A stretch of DNA of 64,000 nucleotides. Origin: Sphingobacterium bovistauri (lineage in GTDB: Bacteria > Bacteroidota > Bacteroidia > Sphingobacteriales > Sphingobacteriaceae). Positions 46,813 to 55,005 of the stretch are shown piece by piece (position 1 is the first letter of the stretch; each line of letters starts with the position of its first letter). The stretch lies in the NCBI RefSeq assembly GCF_020295405.1, contig NZ_JADEYP010000013.1, positions 37,826 through 101,825 of the forward strand, in the 5' to 3' direction. The translations under genes and the position numbers were made by a program. The notes beneath the pieces were generated by a model that worked only from the letters and a program-made list of their open reading frames with translations, searched no databases and had not been told where the DNA came from.

Positions 46813-47518
46813 AGTTATTAAAGATATACGCTTATACGAAAGTAATCAGCCCAATGTTTCGGAAAATTCCTTACCTGGAGAACTAGGGAAACTGATGCAT
46901 TCGGATACTTCATTTACATTTTGGGCCATTCGTATCGCTAGAAAACTGAACGAATTGCAATTTACACTTTTGGAGGCAGATCATTTATACATCAACTTTA
47001 CCAATTGTTTGGAGACGGATCAATTGCAAATTTCGGATCGAAAACCAACTTCGTGGATTCAATATGTTGATGTGCAGATCAATTTTGAAGAATTCAACAC
47101 AAAATCTTTAAAAGAGCAAGAAAACAACGTAGTTGAAGCTATTTTTAGAGCATTGAACCTTATTGCAAATGAAGAACAAAAAAACATTTTAGACGAATGT
47201 CTTTCTATTATAAAAGAACAAGCCAAAAAAACGGAGATTCATTACAAAACAAAGGAAACTAAAAGTTACAAAGTTGAGATTTCTTATCAAATCGCTCCCG
47301 ATGATAAAACATCTGTAATGCTTGTAAAGTATATTGACAAAATCGTAAACATTCAACAAGTTTTTCAGTTTCCAATTCGTTTTTATGAAGATGTCTATGC
47401 CTTAGTAGATAAAATAAATGTGGTGAAAAATTCAATCATTCTTATACCTAAAAAATCATTTAAAGCCGAATTGTACAGCAAATTTTATCAGACACCGCTA
47501 CATTTTGAGTTGAATTAA
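46802..47518 (+). CDS. Array protein of unknown family (238 aa)
   Basis: 238 residues, no signal peptide, acidic with a long helical middle (EQENNVVEAIFRALNLIANE) and a beta-rich C-terminal third. No family is recognised. It overlaps the lipoprotein gene by 11 bases, so the two are probably a translational pair, and precedes a short membrane protein by 11 bases. Immunity function is inferred from context. Confidence 0.6.
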   Translation: MKTKVIKDIRLYESNQPNVSENSLPGELGKLMHSDTSFTFWAIRIARKLNELQFTLLEADHLYINFTNCLETDQLQISDRKPTSWIQYVDVQINFEEFNTKSLKEQENNVVEAIFRALNLIANEEQKNILDECLSIIKEQAKKTEIHYKTKETKSYKVEISYQIAPDDKTSVMLVKYIDKIVNIQQVFQFPIRFYEDVYALVDKINVVKNSIILIPKKSFKAELYSKFYQTPLHFELN

Positions 47519-47529
47519 AAATACAAATT

Positions 47530-47748
47530 ATGAACACAGACAGTCTATTAATCTTTATTTGTACCCTAGTTAGTTTAGTTTCTGGATCAATAATGAGTTT
47601 AGTAATTTTTCTGTTTAATTATTTTATAAAGCGTAAAAAAACAGTCCTTTTTTACCTCATTATTGGTGGAATATCAAGCATTTTAGTAGGTATACTTATT
47701 TATGGATTATTAGAATATTTTATCACCGATCGATTTTATAGAGGATAA
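47530..47748 (+). CDS. Small membrane protein with two helices
   Basis: 72 residues with two transmembrane helices (about 6-30 and 38-62) joined by a basic KRKK loop, so the loop is probably cytoplasmic. Membrane immunity proteins of this size protect against pore-forming or envelope toxins. No family is recognised. It sits 11 bases after the previous gene. Confidence 0.6.
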   Translation: MNTDSLLIFICTLVSLVSGSIMSLVIFLFNYFIKRKKTVLFYLIIGGISSILVGILIYGLLEYFITDRFYRG

Positions 47749-47766
47749 AATCTGAATTGTACCATC

Positions 47767-47817
47767 ATGTCTAAGCAGAACCTCTCCTATTTGAATTATA
47801 ATAAATTAAAAAAATGA
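47767..47817 (+). pseudogene. 16-residue stub before the next membrane gene
   Basis: ATG to TGA reads MSKQNLSYLNYNKLKK and overlaps the next ATG by 4 bases (ATGA). It may be the remnant of a gene start or a short leader that couples translation. The evidence is weak. Confidence 0.25.
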
Positions 47818-48218
47818 AGCTGATTTTTCACAAATACATCGTTCCATTTTTTGTTGCCTTTATTGTTTTTGTGGTGACGATGATGAAAGGTGAAGCTATG
47901 GTTCAAGAGCATGTAGAATGGTCGCCAAAATTATATGGTCACTTCTTCCCTGTTTTACAAGACGGGGCTAATAGTTTGAGTGTACAAATGGATTTAGGGA
48001 AATTTTTATTAGAACTATTCATTTTTTACATCTTATTTCTACTGATTTGTAGGGGTTTCAATATTAAATTCAATAGGGTTTCGACTATTGTTACCAGTGT
48101 GATTTTCGCTTTTACAACCATATATTTTGTTTTGATGATTTCTATAGAATTCAGTTTCACTAAAATCAATACTCAATTCAATTATAATACGTTACAATCC
48201 ATGTGGTTTAATAATTAA
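47814..48218 (+). CDS. Membrane protein of unknown function
   Basis: 134 residues with three hydrophobic helices: IVPFFVAFIVFVVTMM (about 9-25), LLELFIFYILFLLICRG (about 63-80) and ITSVIFAFTTIYFVLMI-like (about 95-118). The first loop (about 25-60) faces the periplasm by the positive-inside rule and contains acidic residues. It is a possible membrane immunity protein. Family not recognised. Confidence 0.6.
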   Translation: MKLIFHKYIVPFFVAFIVFVVTMMKGEAMVQEHVEWSPKLYGHFFPVLQDGANSLSVQMDLGKFLLELFIFYILFLLICRGFNIKFNRVSTIVTSVIFAFTTIYFVLMISIEFSFTKINTQFNYNTLQSMWFNN

Positions 48219-48224
48219 AAGAAT

Positions 48225-48335
48225 ATGTTGTCAGCTGCCAATTTAAATTTAGAAGGACTTTTGATCCAATTAATTTTCTATTCAATGCTTCCACAAAATA
48301 ATGAAACTATTTACTTTAAAATCTTAGAACAATAA
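48225..48335 (+). pseudogene. Short remnant frame (36 codons)
   Basis: ATG to TAA reads MLSAANLNLEGLLIQLIFY then SMLPQNNETIYFKILEQ. It is a small protein-like fragment with no promoter evidence, between the membrane-protein and lipoprotein genes. It looks like the tail of a lost array gene, but could be chance. Confidence 0.3.
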
Positions 48336-48350
48336 AATAAAATTATCAAA

Positions 48351-48725
48351 ATGAAAAAAATTTATACGTTATCAATTTTACTACTGTTATTAACAGTAAA
48401 CTCTTGCAAATCAACAAATCACGTATCGGATGTTGCTGCATTTTCATATATGCCATACGCTACAATGTCAATTGTTTGTGATGGGATAGATTATGGTATG
48501 GGAGCTGGCGGCGTATCAACCGACGTCACCCTAAACCCAGGCAAATATTGGGTAACTTGGGCAGATGCTGGAACTGGCAAAGTATATAAATCTAAAAATC
48601 AAATTCTAATTCCGGAAAATATCACTAGTGATTTCACAATATTGCATGTGTATCAAGATGATACAGTAGAAATAGAATTTTCCAACAATTGGCCTTCACC
48701 AAAAGCGGATAAGAAAAAACAATAA
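48351..48725 (+). CDS. Small lipoprotein
   Basis: 124 residues, lipobox VNSC (Cys19), then a beta domain with SIVCDGIDYGMGAGGVSTDV and LNPGKYWVTWADAGTGKVY. The order (Ser/Val-rich strand, GxGAGG, then NPGKYWVTW) looks like a small Ig-like or carboxypeptidase-regulatory-like fold, but I cannot name the family. It is followed by a separate SUKH unit. Confidence 0.65.
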   Translation: MKKIYTLSILLLLLTVNSCKSTNHVSDVAAFSYMPYATMSIVCDGIDYGMGAGGVSTDVTLNPGKYWVTWADAGTGKVYKSKNQILIPENITSDFTILHVYQDDTVEIEFSNNWPSPKADKKKQ

Positions 48726-48849
48726 AAACAAAGTCATAATAGGAAAACCGAAGAAATAGAACATTTTATAAAATCATTTTCCTTACAAATATTTACCTCC
48801 AAATTTCGTATTCAGTGCCAAAATCCATGTGGAATTAAATAAAATACAT

Positions 48850-49341
48850 ATGAATCCATTAAAAGAAAATTCCAATTTCATTATAAAATCAAATACAAAC
48901 GAAGATCTAAATGCTGAATTTACATCTCGATATCCTCGTATTCCAAGCGAATATTTAGCTTTTATAAAATCTTTTTCTTCATTAATCAATGCGAGTGAAA
49001 CCACTTGGTTCAATAGTATTTCGGATTTTAACGAAACGAATGAAGAATCTGACTTTAAATGGAATGAGTTCGAGTTACAAAGTTTAGAAGCTTTTGAAGG
49101 CGACCTGAACGGACAGCTTCTTGTTACCCAATTTTGGGATGCTCATTTACCTATTGTTCTTTCGGTTAAAAATGGATATGCATTTTTTGCCATTGGCGTT
49201 TCTGAAGAAAATTTTGGAAAAATATACTTTGGTGAAGAGCCAGAATATGAAGAAGTAGAATGGATTGCTGATGATTTTACTTCATTTTTAGAAAAAATAA
49301 CAGCTAAGACTTTACCTGAATATCTTCAAAATCTATTTTAA
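48850..49341 (+). CDS. SMI1/KNR4 (SUKH) immunity-type protein
   Basis: 163 residues from the internal ATG (48850; an earlier in-frame ATG at 48829 would add 7 residues). The SUKH core has YPRIPSEYLAFIKSFSSLIN, a central LNGQLLVTQFWDAHLPIVL and FAIGVSEENFGKIYFGEEPE, then a C-terminal helix DDFTSFLEKI. It binds cytoplasmic toxins. The LRR gene starts 3 bases after its stop. Confidence 0.8.
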   Translation: MNPLKENSNFIIKSNTNEDLNAEFTSRYPRIPSEYLAFIKSFSSLINASETTWFNSISDFNETNEESDFKWNEFELQSLEAFEGDLNGQLLVTQFWDAHLPIVLSVKNGYAFFAIGVSEENFGKIYFGEEPEYEEVEWIADDFTSFLEKITAKTLPEYLQNLF

Positions 49342-49344
49342 ATT

Positions 49345-50061
49345 ATGGAAATAAAATTTGACAGACAAATACGAGAAACAATTGATGGTAAAAGCAGGAT
49401 TTTCTGCTACGCCAATCATTTTGAAGAAGCCGTTGCATTTGCAGCCGAACATGAAATTTATGAGTTTCAACTTCGTGATAAATTAGGACCAGAATCGCTC
49501 GCAAAACCTTTAGATTTTTCTTTATTAGAAAAGTTAAGCAGTCATTTGGAAGTTTTTTCTTTTCAGAATGGCACTAAAGATTTTGACATCATCAACTTTG
49601 AAAGTATATATAAATTAGAGTATTTAAAAGCAATTTATATCGATAACAAGCAAAAATTCACGTTAGATTTTACAAAATTAGCTCATTTAGAAGAATTGGG
49701 ATGTATTTATTGGAATGATCTATCAAATTTTAATGAATCCAAAACACTGAAAACCATTGTTTTTGCGAAACAATTTCCTTTTGAAGATTTGAAAGTATTT
49801 GAGCCACTTAAAAGTTTAGAAACGTTGCATATTTATTTTTCCAAATTACAATCGCTAGATGGTATAGAAAATCTAGAAAACTTGAAAGATATTCGATTCG
49901 CTCGTTGTCGTCATCTTACGGATATATCTGCCTTAGAAAAATGTAAAAGCATCAAAACCATTAATTTGGAAAGTATCCAAAATATTGAAGATTTATCTGT
50001 TTTAGAGGAATTGAAAGCTAAAGGTGTAAAAGTACATTTGTTGAATGTAAAACACAAATAG
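49345..50061 (+). CDS. Leucine-rich-repeat array protein
   Basis: 238 residues. After an N-terminal capping region (about 1-65) come LRR units of about 22 residues: LEYLKAIYIDNKQKFTLDF, LEELGCIYWNDLSNFNES, LETLHIYFSKLQSLDGIENL, LKDIRFARCRHLTDISAL. It is a paralogue of the protein at 60995-61849. LRR proteins in immunity clusters may bind toxin surfaces. The last base of its stop is the first base of the next gene (GTG start). Confidence 0.8.
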   Translation: MEIKFDRQIRETIDGKSRIFCYANHFEEAVAFAAEHEIYEFQLRDKLGPESLAKPLDFSLLEKLSSHLEVFSFQNGTKDFDIINFESIYKLEYLKAIYIDNKQKFTLDFTKLAHLEELGCIYWNDLSNFNESKTLKTIVFAKQFPFEDLKVFEPLKSLETLHIYFSKLQSLDGIENLENLKDIRFARCRHLTDISALEKCKSIKTINLESIQNIEDLSVLEELKAKGVKVHLLNVKHK

Positions 50062-50480
50062 TGAGGAAATTGTACGATATTTTCGATGAAGAATCGAAGG
50101 AAAAAGCCTATTTGATTTATGTTTTGGTCGCGTTAAAAATGACTCGGAAAATTTATCATCAATTACCCGAAAAAATACAGCAAATTGCAGATGAGGCAAC
50201 CATCTATTGGACGAATAATGGAGATTTTGAAATCTCGGAAGATCAAATGGATAAAAACGCATCTTATATTACGAAATTACGAGCTACGTCAAAGAAACGA
50301 TACGATATTAACGCAGATTTAGAGTTAAAAGTGGTTGAATTAAGTCTAAATCCTCATATTGATTTTGATTATTTCGACTATCATCTCGATTGGATGTACG
50401 AAGTGGGAAATAAAGTAGGTTTCAGTAATCAAAAATTAGATCAATTAATTGATGAAACAATTAACGAAATTAAAAATTAA
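50061..50480 (+). CDS. Array protein of unknown family with GTG start (139 aa)
   Basis: 139 residues from a GTG overlapping the LRR gene's stop by one base. No suitable ATG exists nearby, so GTG is the best start. It is helical and acidic (LPEKIQQIADEATIYWTNNG; FDYHLDWMYEVGNKVGFSNQ). No family is recognised. The close spacing on both sides points to co-translation with the LRR and SUKH genes. Confidence 0.6.
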   Translation: MRKLYDIFDEESKEKAYLIYVLVALKMTRKIYHQLPEKIQQIADEATIYWTNNGDFEISEDQMDKNASYITKLRATSKKRYDINADLELKVVELSLNPHIDFDYFDYHLDWMYEVGNKVGFSNQKLDQLIDETINEIKN

Positions 50481-50486
50481 TAAAAA

Positions 50487-50954
50487 ATGACACCATCAAT
50501 TCAACAACTCGAACAAGAAACCAATACAACAATTCCCAACTCTTATCAACAGGTACTACACTCTTTTGAGAATATCTTATTGATAGAAACTGCGAACGGT
50601 GATGAGGTTGATTTCCTTTCGCTTCAGAAATTATTTCAACCTTACGACAAACAACACAAAAGGTATCAAATGGTTCAGGTTTTTATGGAAGATTATTTTC
50701 AACGCATCCAAACTACAACACTTTTCAATCGCGATACAGCAACAGAAATTGAAGGAAAAGATTTTTTTAATAATTTATATTTCGCAAGTTTAGGAGATGA
50801 TTCGGCACTTTTCTTTCACCTAAAAGATTGGAGTATTTGGGAGTTTTGGCATGATGATAAGTCCATCGCAAAATTGGCGAATTCATTAGACGAATTTTTA
50901 GAAAATAGCGAAAACATCGTAAAAGATGATTGGAGCAAATTTTTGAATGAATAA
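50487..50954 (+). CDS. SMI1/KNR4 (SUKH) immunity-type protein
   Basis: 155 residues. It begins TPSIQQLEQETNTTIPNSYQ, the standard SUKH N-terminal helix-strand, and continues with FFNNLYFASLGDDSALFFHL, WSIWEFWHDDKSIAKLANSL and DEFLENSENI. It is 6 bases after the previous gene. The chain LRR, unknown, SUKH, duplicated module appears to be one transcript. Confidence 0.8.
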   Translation: MTPSIQQLEQETNTTIPNSYQQVLHSFENILLIETANGDEVDFLSLQKLFQPYDKQHKRYQMVQVFMEDYFQRIQTTTLFNRDTATEIEGKDFFNNLYFASLGDDSALFFHLKDWSIWEFWHDDKSIAKLANSLDEFLENSENIVKDDWSKFLNE

Positions 50955-50958
50955 TAAA

Positions 50959-51264
50959 ATGAAAGTAATCTTTGACGTAAATAGCTACAAAGAACTAATT
51001 ATAACTGAAGAATATCAACTACTGTCAGAATATTTTCAGATGGATGTACAATCTAATGGGGGTGAATATGAATTGGGATTATTACGCGAATTTCAAAAAA
51101 GCGGGTTGGAAATGAAAGAAATTGGCGTTAGAAACGCTTTTGACTTAACTTTCTTTAAAGAAACCATCCAAATTGAAAACATGTTTACAGATAAAATTCT
51201 AAAAAACATTTCAATCAATTTCTATGAAAAATGTTTACTAGAATGGATAAATACAAAAAGATGA
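50959..51264 (+). CDS. Paralogue of the 109-residue array protein
   Basis: 101 residues from the ATG at 50959, chosen because the paralogue at 34573 starts at the equivalent Met (MKVI). Shared blocks are listed under that gene. The next gene's ATG overlaps its stop by 4 bases (ATGA). The two genes together form the intact version of the module broken at 34573-35695. Confidence 0.75.
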   Translation: MKVIFDVNSYKELIITEEYQLLSEYFQMDVQSNGGEYELGLLREFQKSGLEMKEIGVRNAFDLTFFKETIQIENMFTDKILKNISINFYEKCLLEWINTKR

Positions 51265-52121
51265 AAAAGACCAAAAAAATTACGATAAGTGGTGACGAAG
51301 GCATCGAAATCATCAAAAAATTAGATCAAATGGTGGTTTCTTTCGATAAAATAAAATCTCACTTTGGCTTAAATCCTGATACAGAAAAAGAAAACGAAAC
51401 GATTGCCAATTTTGTGATAGAAAATCAGGTAGCAATTCAATTGGCGTATATCAGAGGTTTGTTGAGCTCAAAATTTGATTTGGAAGTAGGTGCGGATGAT
51501 ATGGACGAAATCGAAAGAGCTTGTCAACACAACAATTATTGGAAACCGAAAGGAAATTCTGAAGAAATTCTTCCCGAAAACCCCAATTGGCATGAGGAAA
51601 ATGTATTGACTTTAAAAACCGCTATCATCAACGATTTTGAGTTTTTATTTCACTATATGCAAAAGAAAAAACAACATATTTATGGTTTTGCTTTGATTTT
51701 GGATGATGATGTTTTGACTGCCTATTCGGTTGTTTCTACCACAGAAAGTTTAAAGAAAATTCACAAAAACAGAGAATGGAACGCTGAAGAATGGTGTTTG
51801 GGAATCGAAGAAGAGGATGTAGCATTTGGGCTTAATAAATTCACAGATATTTTAATTAATTATTATGATGAATCAATCGCTCCGCTATTTCAAAAAGGGT
51901 TTGATTATGAACCTATTCGACAAAAAAGTTTACAACTTTACACTATTGCCATGCAATTGGCAAAGGAAGAAATCATTCAAAAATATGGTGATGAAATTCA
52001 AGAAATAGCCTTTTTCTTAACAATTCCTGGCGAACCAGAAATTACAAAAAATTCGGCAATAGCAATTAACCAACCTGCCTCCCAAAAAGTAAATGAATTA
52101 ATTGAAAGCCTTTACATTTAA
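51261..52121 (+). CDS. DUF4303-like array protein
   Basis: 286 residues from the ATG at 51261 (4-base overlap with the preceding stop). The central and C-terminal parts resemble DUF4303: HIYGFALILDDDVLTAYSVV, EWNAEEWCLGIEEEDVAFGL and AFFLTIPGEPE. The N-terminal KLDQMVVSFDKIKSH block recurs in the truncated copy at 35516. DUF4303 proteins are found in immunity clusters. The function as an immunity protein is inferred. Confidence 0.65.
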   Translation: MKKTKKITISGDEGIEIIKKLDQMVVSFDKIKSHFGLNPDTEKENETIANFVIENQVAIQLAYIRGLLSSKFDLEVGADDMDEIERACQHNNYWKPKGNSEEILPENPNWHEENVLTLKTAIINDFEFLFHYMQKKKQHIYGFALILDDDVLTAYSVVSTTESLKKIHKNREWNAEEWCLGIEEEDVAFGLNKFTDILINYYDESIAPLFQKGFDYEPIRQKSLQLYTIAMQLAKEEIIQKYGDEIQEIAFFLTIPGEPEITKNSAIAINQPASQKVNELIESLYI

Positions 52122-52129
52122 TTGAAACT

Positions 52130-52420
52130 ATGAATAAAATCCAACTGAAAAGAATAATCCAAGATGCTTTTATCGGTTATATTGCAGAAGGTTTCCGAGC
52201 GGTAGCTTTTGATTTTTTGGATACTACCATCAAAATTATCGTTTATCTAAACCGAAAGCCTAATGAAAAGGACTACGAAATTGTGGATATGGCGGTGACT
52301 GAAATTTTGGCTTCAGCACCACAGTTTTTGAAGCAAGAAATTATAATTGAAGAAAATCATTTGCCAATTGGCAAATTAGAAGCTTTTAAAGGTTGGATTT
52401 TTGTTAGATACGAAGATTAA
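52130..52420 (+). CDS. Small acidic array protein
   Basis: 96 residues: helix (LKRIIQDAFIGYIAEGFRA), strand pair (VAFDFLDTTIKIIVYLNRKP), helix, strand and closing GWIFVRYED. This alpha/beta plan is common to small colicin-type immunity proteins in Bacteroidota. No family name can be given. It follows the DUF4303-like gene by 8 bases. Confidence 0.6.
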   Translation: MNKIQLKRIIQDAFIGYIAEGFRAVAFDFLDTTIKIIVYLNRKPNEKDYEIVDMAVTEILASAPQFLKQEIIIEENHLPIGKLEAFKGWIFVRYED

Positions 52421-52439
52421 TTCATTAAAATAAAATAGT

Positions 52440-52490
52440 ATGGATTTAAAACATTTCAAAAAACTCATCAAAAAAGTAGAAGATAACTAA
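52440..52490 (+). pseudogene. 16-residue stub
   Basis: ATG to TAA reads MDLKHFKKLIKKVEDN, like the first helix of many immunity proteins. It lies between two intact genes and is probably the start of a lost gene. Confidence 0.3.
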
Positions 52491-52507
52491 GAGTAATACG
52501 ACACAAA

Positions 52508-52981
52508 ATGAAAGATAAAAGAATAGACAATAGCTTTATAGCAATAGAAAAAGGAGATAATGAATATGTAAAAGCTCTTTTTTCAGAAGTTGGAATTGAA
52601 GCGTTGGATCGTGATGGTAGAACGTTGCTTTTGAACGCCACTTTTTACAATAATCTGGAATTAGTACAGTTTGCGATGGAAAATGGAGCGAACATTAATC
52701 ATCAAGATAACATTGGATTTTCGGCTTTGCATTTTGCGATTCAGGAACAACATTTGGAAAGTATCAATTTATTATTGTTGCACAATATTTCCATCGACTT
52801 GCAAGATAATTATGGAAATTCGGCTCTTTGGCGTGCTGTGATGAATGATGTTTCTGTAGAAATTATTGAAATTTTATTGAAACATGGAGCGAATCCAAAT
52901 CTTCAAAACAAAAGCGAAGTCGCTCCAATTGATCTGATTGATGAGGAGAATGAGGAAATAGTACGCCTATTTAACCTGTAA
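52508..52981 (+). CDS. Ankyrin-repeat array protein
   Basis: 157 residues with about four ankyrin repeats: DGRTLLLNATFYNNLELVQF, GANINHQDNIGFSALHFAIQ, SIDLQDNYGNSALWRAVMND and GANPNLQNKSEVAPIDLI. The conserved G-x-S/T-A-L-H/W and GAN/DIN turns are clear. Ankyrin proteins are common in immunity arrays and act by protein binding. Its last 11 bases overlap the end of the minus-strand broken DUF7710 gene. Confidence 0.85.
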   Translation: MKDKRIDNSFIAIEKGDNEYVKALFSEVGIEALDRDGRTLLLNATFYNNLELVQFAMENGANINHQDNIGFSALHFAIQEQHLESINLLLLHNISIDLQDNYGNSALWRAVMNDVSVEIIEILLKHGANPNLQNKSEVAPIDLIDEENEEIVRLFNL

Positions 52982-53246
52982 CACCATCAATAAAATTCCA
53001 ATGTTCCTGATAAGCAGAGCTAAATTTTGACATAAATATAGCCGATTTATCCTTTTCAGATTTCGGTTTGAAATATTGTTTTTCCACTGCCCAATCTTAT
53101 GCTGAAATATCCAAAGGATAAACAGTCAAAGTACCTGAAAGTTGATGTAGTTGAATCCACTTTTCAGCTTTTTTATACGAAGAAAATACAGCCGACGGAA
53201 AGGCTGCATTATTTCCGTTAAAAACATAAATTTTAGAATCGTTCAT
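52971..53246 (-). pseudogene. DUF7710-like gene with one in-frame stop
   Basis: On the minus strand the frame opens MNDSKIYVFNGNNAAFPSAV, continues FSSYKKAEKWIQLHQLSGTL, then TVYPLDISA, a TAA at 53097-53099, then DWAVEKQYFKPKSEKDKSAI and ends GVTG. In the DUF7710-like family the segment is A-Y-D-W-A, so a single TAC-to-TAA change explains the stop. Apart from this the gene is complete (about 91 residues). It is tail-to-tail with the ankyrin gene. Confidence 0.75.
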
Positions 53247-53249
53247 TCT

Positions 53250-53741
53250 TTATCGCTTTATTAAAGTCGTTTCTCTTTCATGATAATGGAAAAGAAACCA
53301 AGTTTGAGAAAAATCAAAAATTAAGAGATCATCAGACATAGCAAAAATATCTTCGGCGTAATTCAGTAGCATTTTCCAGGTCATCAACATAGGATGAACG
53401 TTAAAATTAGGTATTACCAAAATCCAATCTGCGAAAGGAATTCCTCGTTGGTACAACCATTTTTTATAAGCCTTTTTATTCGAAGACAACTTATATTTTT
53501 CTTGATGTTGAAATTGAAAATGGTCAAAAGGTTGCCACAAATCTTTGTTCAAAATCTGTAAATCTTCCACATATTGATAGATAAAATCTGACACCTTTTC
53601 ATTCAGAAATAACAATTGTTCACGATGGTGAGCTGGAATTTTCTCCAAATCATTTTCATCTCCCAACAAAGTCCAGTAAGGTGTTTTAGATAAAGGATTT
53701 TGTTCGCTATTTTCTTTAAAAAATGTAAGAGTAAACATCAA
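53250..53741 (-). CDS. Array protein of unknown family (163 aa)
   Basis: 163 residues, aromatic-rich (QPFDHFQFQHQEKYKLSSNK; WLYQRGIPFADWILVI), no signal peptide. No family is recognised. It is one of three or four minus-strand genes here, starting at the base next to the DUF2199 stop, so the two are co-transcribed. A second Met follows the first. Confidence 0.6.
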   Translation of the reverse strand: MMFTLTFFKENSEQNPLSKTPYWTLLGDENDLEKIPAHHREQLLFLNEKVSDFIYQYVEDLQILNKDLWQPFDHFQFQHQEKYKLSSNKKAYKKWLYQRGIPFADWILVIPNFNVHPMLMTWKMLLNYAEDIFAMSDDLLIFDFSQTWFLFHYHERETTLIKR

Positions 53742-54251
53742 TTATTCGTTTCCAAAAGCTTTCGAAATTCTGCGTTGCGCTTCTTCGTAAGTAATACCAT
53801 TTTTCCAATCCAACACCAAAGGATGCATCGATTCGTGAGGCGTTAACAACGGCCTGATCTTCCCCAACTGAGTTTCAACATCCATATGCAAACCTTTCGT
53901 ATCCGTTTCGTAATCGCCAATCCAATTACTAATCATCCCAAAATAAGTATTCTCCTCAGGTTCATCGTTTTCTATTTGTAAAAAATAGTCTTTAAAAGAT
54001 TTTTCACTTACCGAAACCCAAACCCCATAATCCAACGTCTCGTCATGATTCTGAATAGGGATTTGCAACACGGCATAAATAAAATAATCGGTCTGATCTT
54101 CATGTTCAATTCGGCATAAATCTTCATTAATTAGTGCTCCATTTTCTTTATCTTCTTCATTCAGAATTTGATAATAAAAAGGTTCAGAAAATCCAATAGA
54201 TGGTAAATCTTCATGTATTTTGCCACATTTAGTGCAAGTATAAGTCTTCAT
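53742..54251 (-). CDS. DUF2199-family protein
   Basis: 169 residues: an N-terminal zinc-ribbon-like pair (YTCTKCGKIH, Cys5 and Cys8), then the DUF2199 body with LCRIEHEDQTDYFIYAVLQI and GVWVSVSEKSFKDYFLQ, and a C-terminal HPLVLDWKNGITYEEAQRRI. DUF2199 proteins are small and common in immunity clusters, with unknown function. It starts the minus-strand unit that includes the 163-residue gene and perhaps the broken DUF7710-like gene. Confidence 0.85.
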   Translation of the reverse strand: MKTYTCTKCGKIHEDLPSIGFSEPFYYQILNEEDKENGALINEDLCRIEHEDQTDYFIYAVLQIPIQNHDETLDYGVWVSVSEKSFKDYFLQIENDEPEENTYFGMISNWIGDYETDTKGLHMDVETQLGKIRPLLTPHESMHPLVLDWKNGITYEEAQRRISKAFGNE

Positions 54252-54296
54252 AAATATTTATCAATTCTTCAAAATTAAGGTAAATATTATATTTCA

Positions 54297-54317
54297 AAAT
54301 AGCCAAAATCAGGGATT
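54297..54317 (+). repeat. Copy 2 of the AAATAGCCAAAATCAG(GGAT) intergenic motif
   Basis: The first 16 bases (54297-54312) are identical to 46200-46215; the next five read GGATT. It is followed by TTTACCTTTAAG, a degenerate TAnnTTTG-like element, and lies 44 bases before the next start. It may be part of a promoter shared by several array units. Confidence 0.55.
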
Positions 54318-54360
54318 CTTTACCTTTAAGTTTTAGTTTATTTTTGATAAAAGCAAGCAA

Positions 54361-54651
54361 ATGAAAGAAACACGCCTATATGTCGATTTTAACGATATGC
54401 TGGAACACAATTTAGTACTCGTATCAAAATCAGATGTCAAAAATGATTCCGAAGGAAATGAAATTAGGCTATATGAAGGTTTAACTGTTAAAATTTATAT
54501 GGATGATGTTGACGAAATGGGAAATCAAGAGAATCTTCTTGCAGAAGGTATAGTAGAACGAAATATGATTACCAAAGGTTGGGGAGCAATAGCGTAATGG
54601 AATTGCAGAATCAATCAAAATGGAATATATCGCGAATCTGATAAAAAATAG
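54361..54651 (+). pseudogene. Small array gene with one in-frame stop
   Basis: The frame encodes 78 residues ending GWGAIA, then TAA (54595-54597), then continues in frame WNCRINQNGIYRESDKK to TAG at 54649. The continuation has the W-x-C-x-I-x-x-x-G-I-x-x-x-S/D ending typical of the family, so the full protein would be 96 residues with a Lys (AAA) changed to TAA. Translation of the first part still gives a truncated product. Confidence 0.75.
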
Positions 54652-54653
54652 TT

Positions 54654-54965
54654 ATGCTAATTAATAGAAAAATTTACGCTGTTTTAGTTGACACTGAAAA
54701 TAATCCCGAAGGGTGGCTTTACTTGCCCAACTCAAGCAATAATTGGAATCTTGAAACCATAGGAATATTTGTAAATGATGAATTTAGTGAAGAGGAAGAG
54801 CAAACACAAGAATTACTAGACAATGGTTGGATAGAAACTTTAGAAGCTGCGATGATTGAAGATGTCGTCTATAATGCGAAAGAACAAAAAGAAGATGCAA
54901 CGCCAGACGAATTACTAGAAGCTTTTATTTATTATTTTGAAAATGATGCATTTAAAGAATTTTAG
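54654..54965 (+). CDS. DUF7716-like small acidic protein
   Basis: 103 residues, strongly acidic. NNPEGWLYLPNSSNNWNLET followed by GIFVNDEFSEEEE and a helical C-terminus (LLEAFIYYFENDAFKEF) matches the plan of DUF7716-type proteins as I recall it. It starts 2 bases after the end of the broken gene before it. The role is unknown; an immunity function is inferred from location. Confidence 0.55.
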   Translation: MLINRKIYAVLVDTENNPEGWLYLPNSSNNWNLETIGIFVNDEFSEEEEQTQELLDNGWIETLEAAMIEDVVYNAKEQKEDATPDELLEAFIYYFENDAFKEF

Positions 54966-55005
54966 CACAACCTACTAAAAAGTTTCAATTTGAATTTAAA
55001 ATGAA

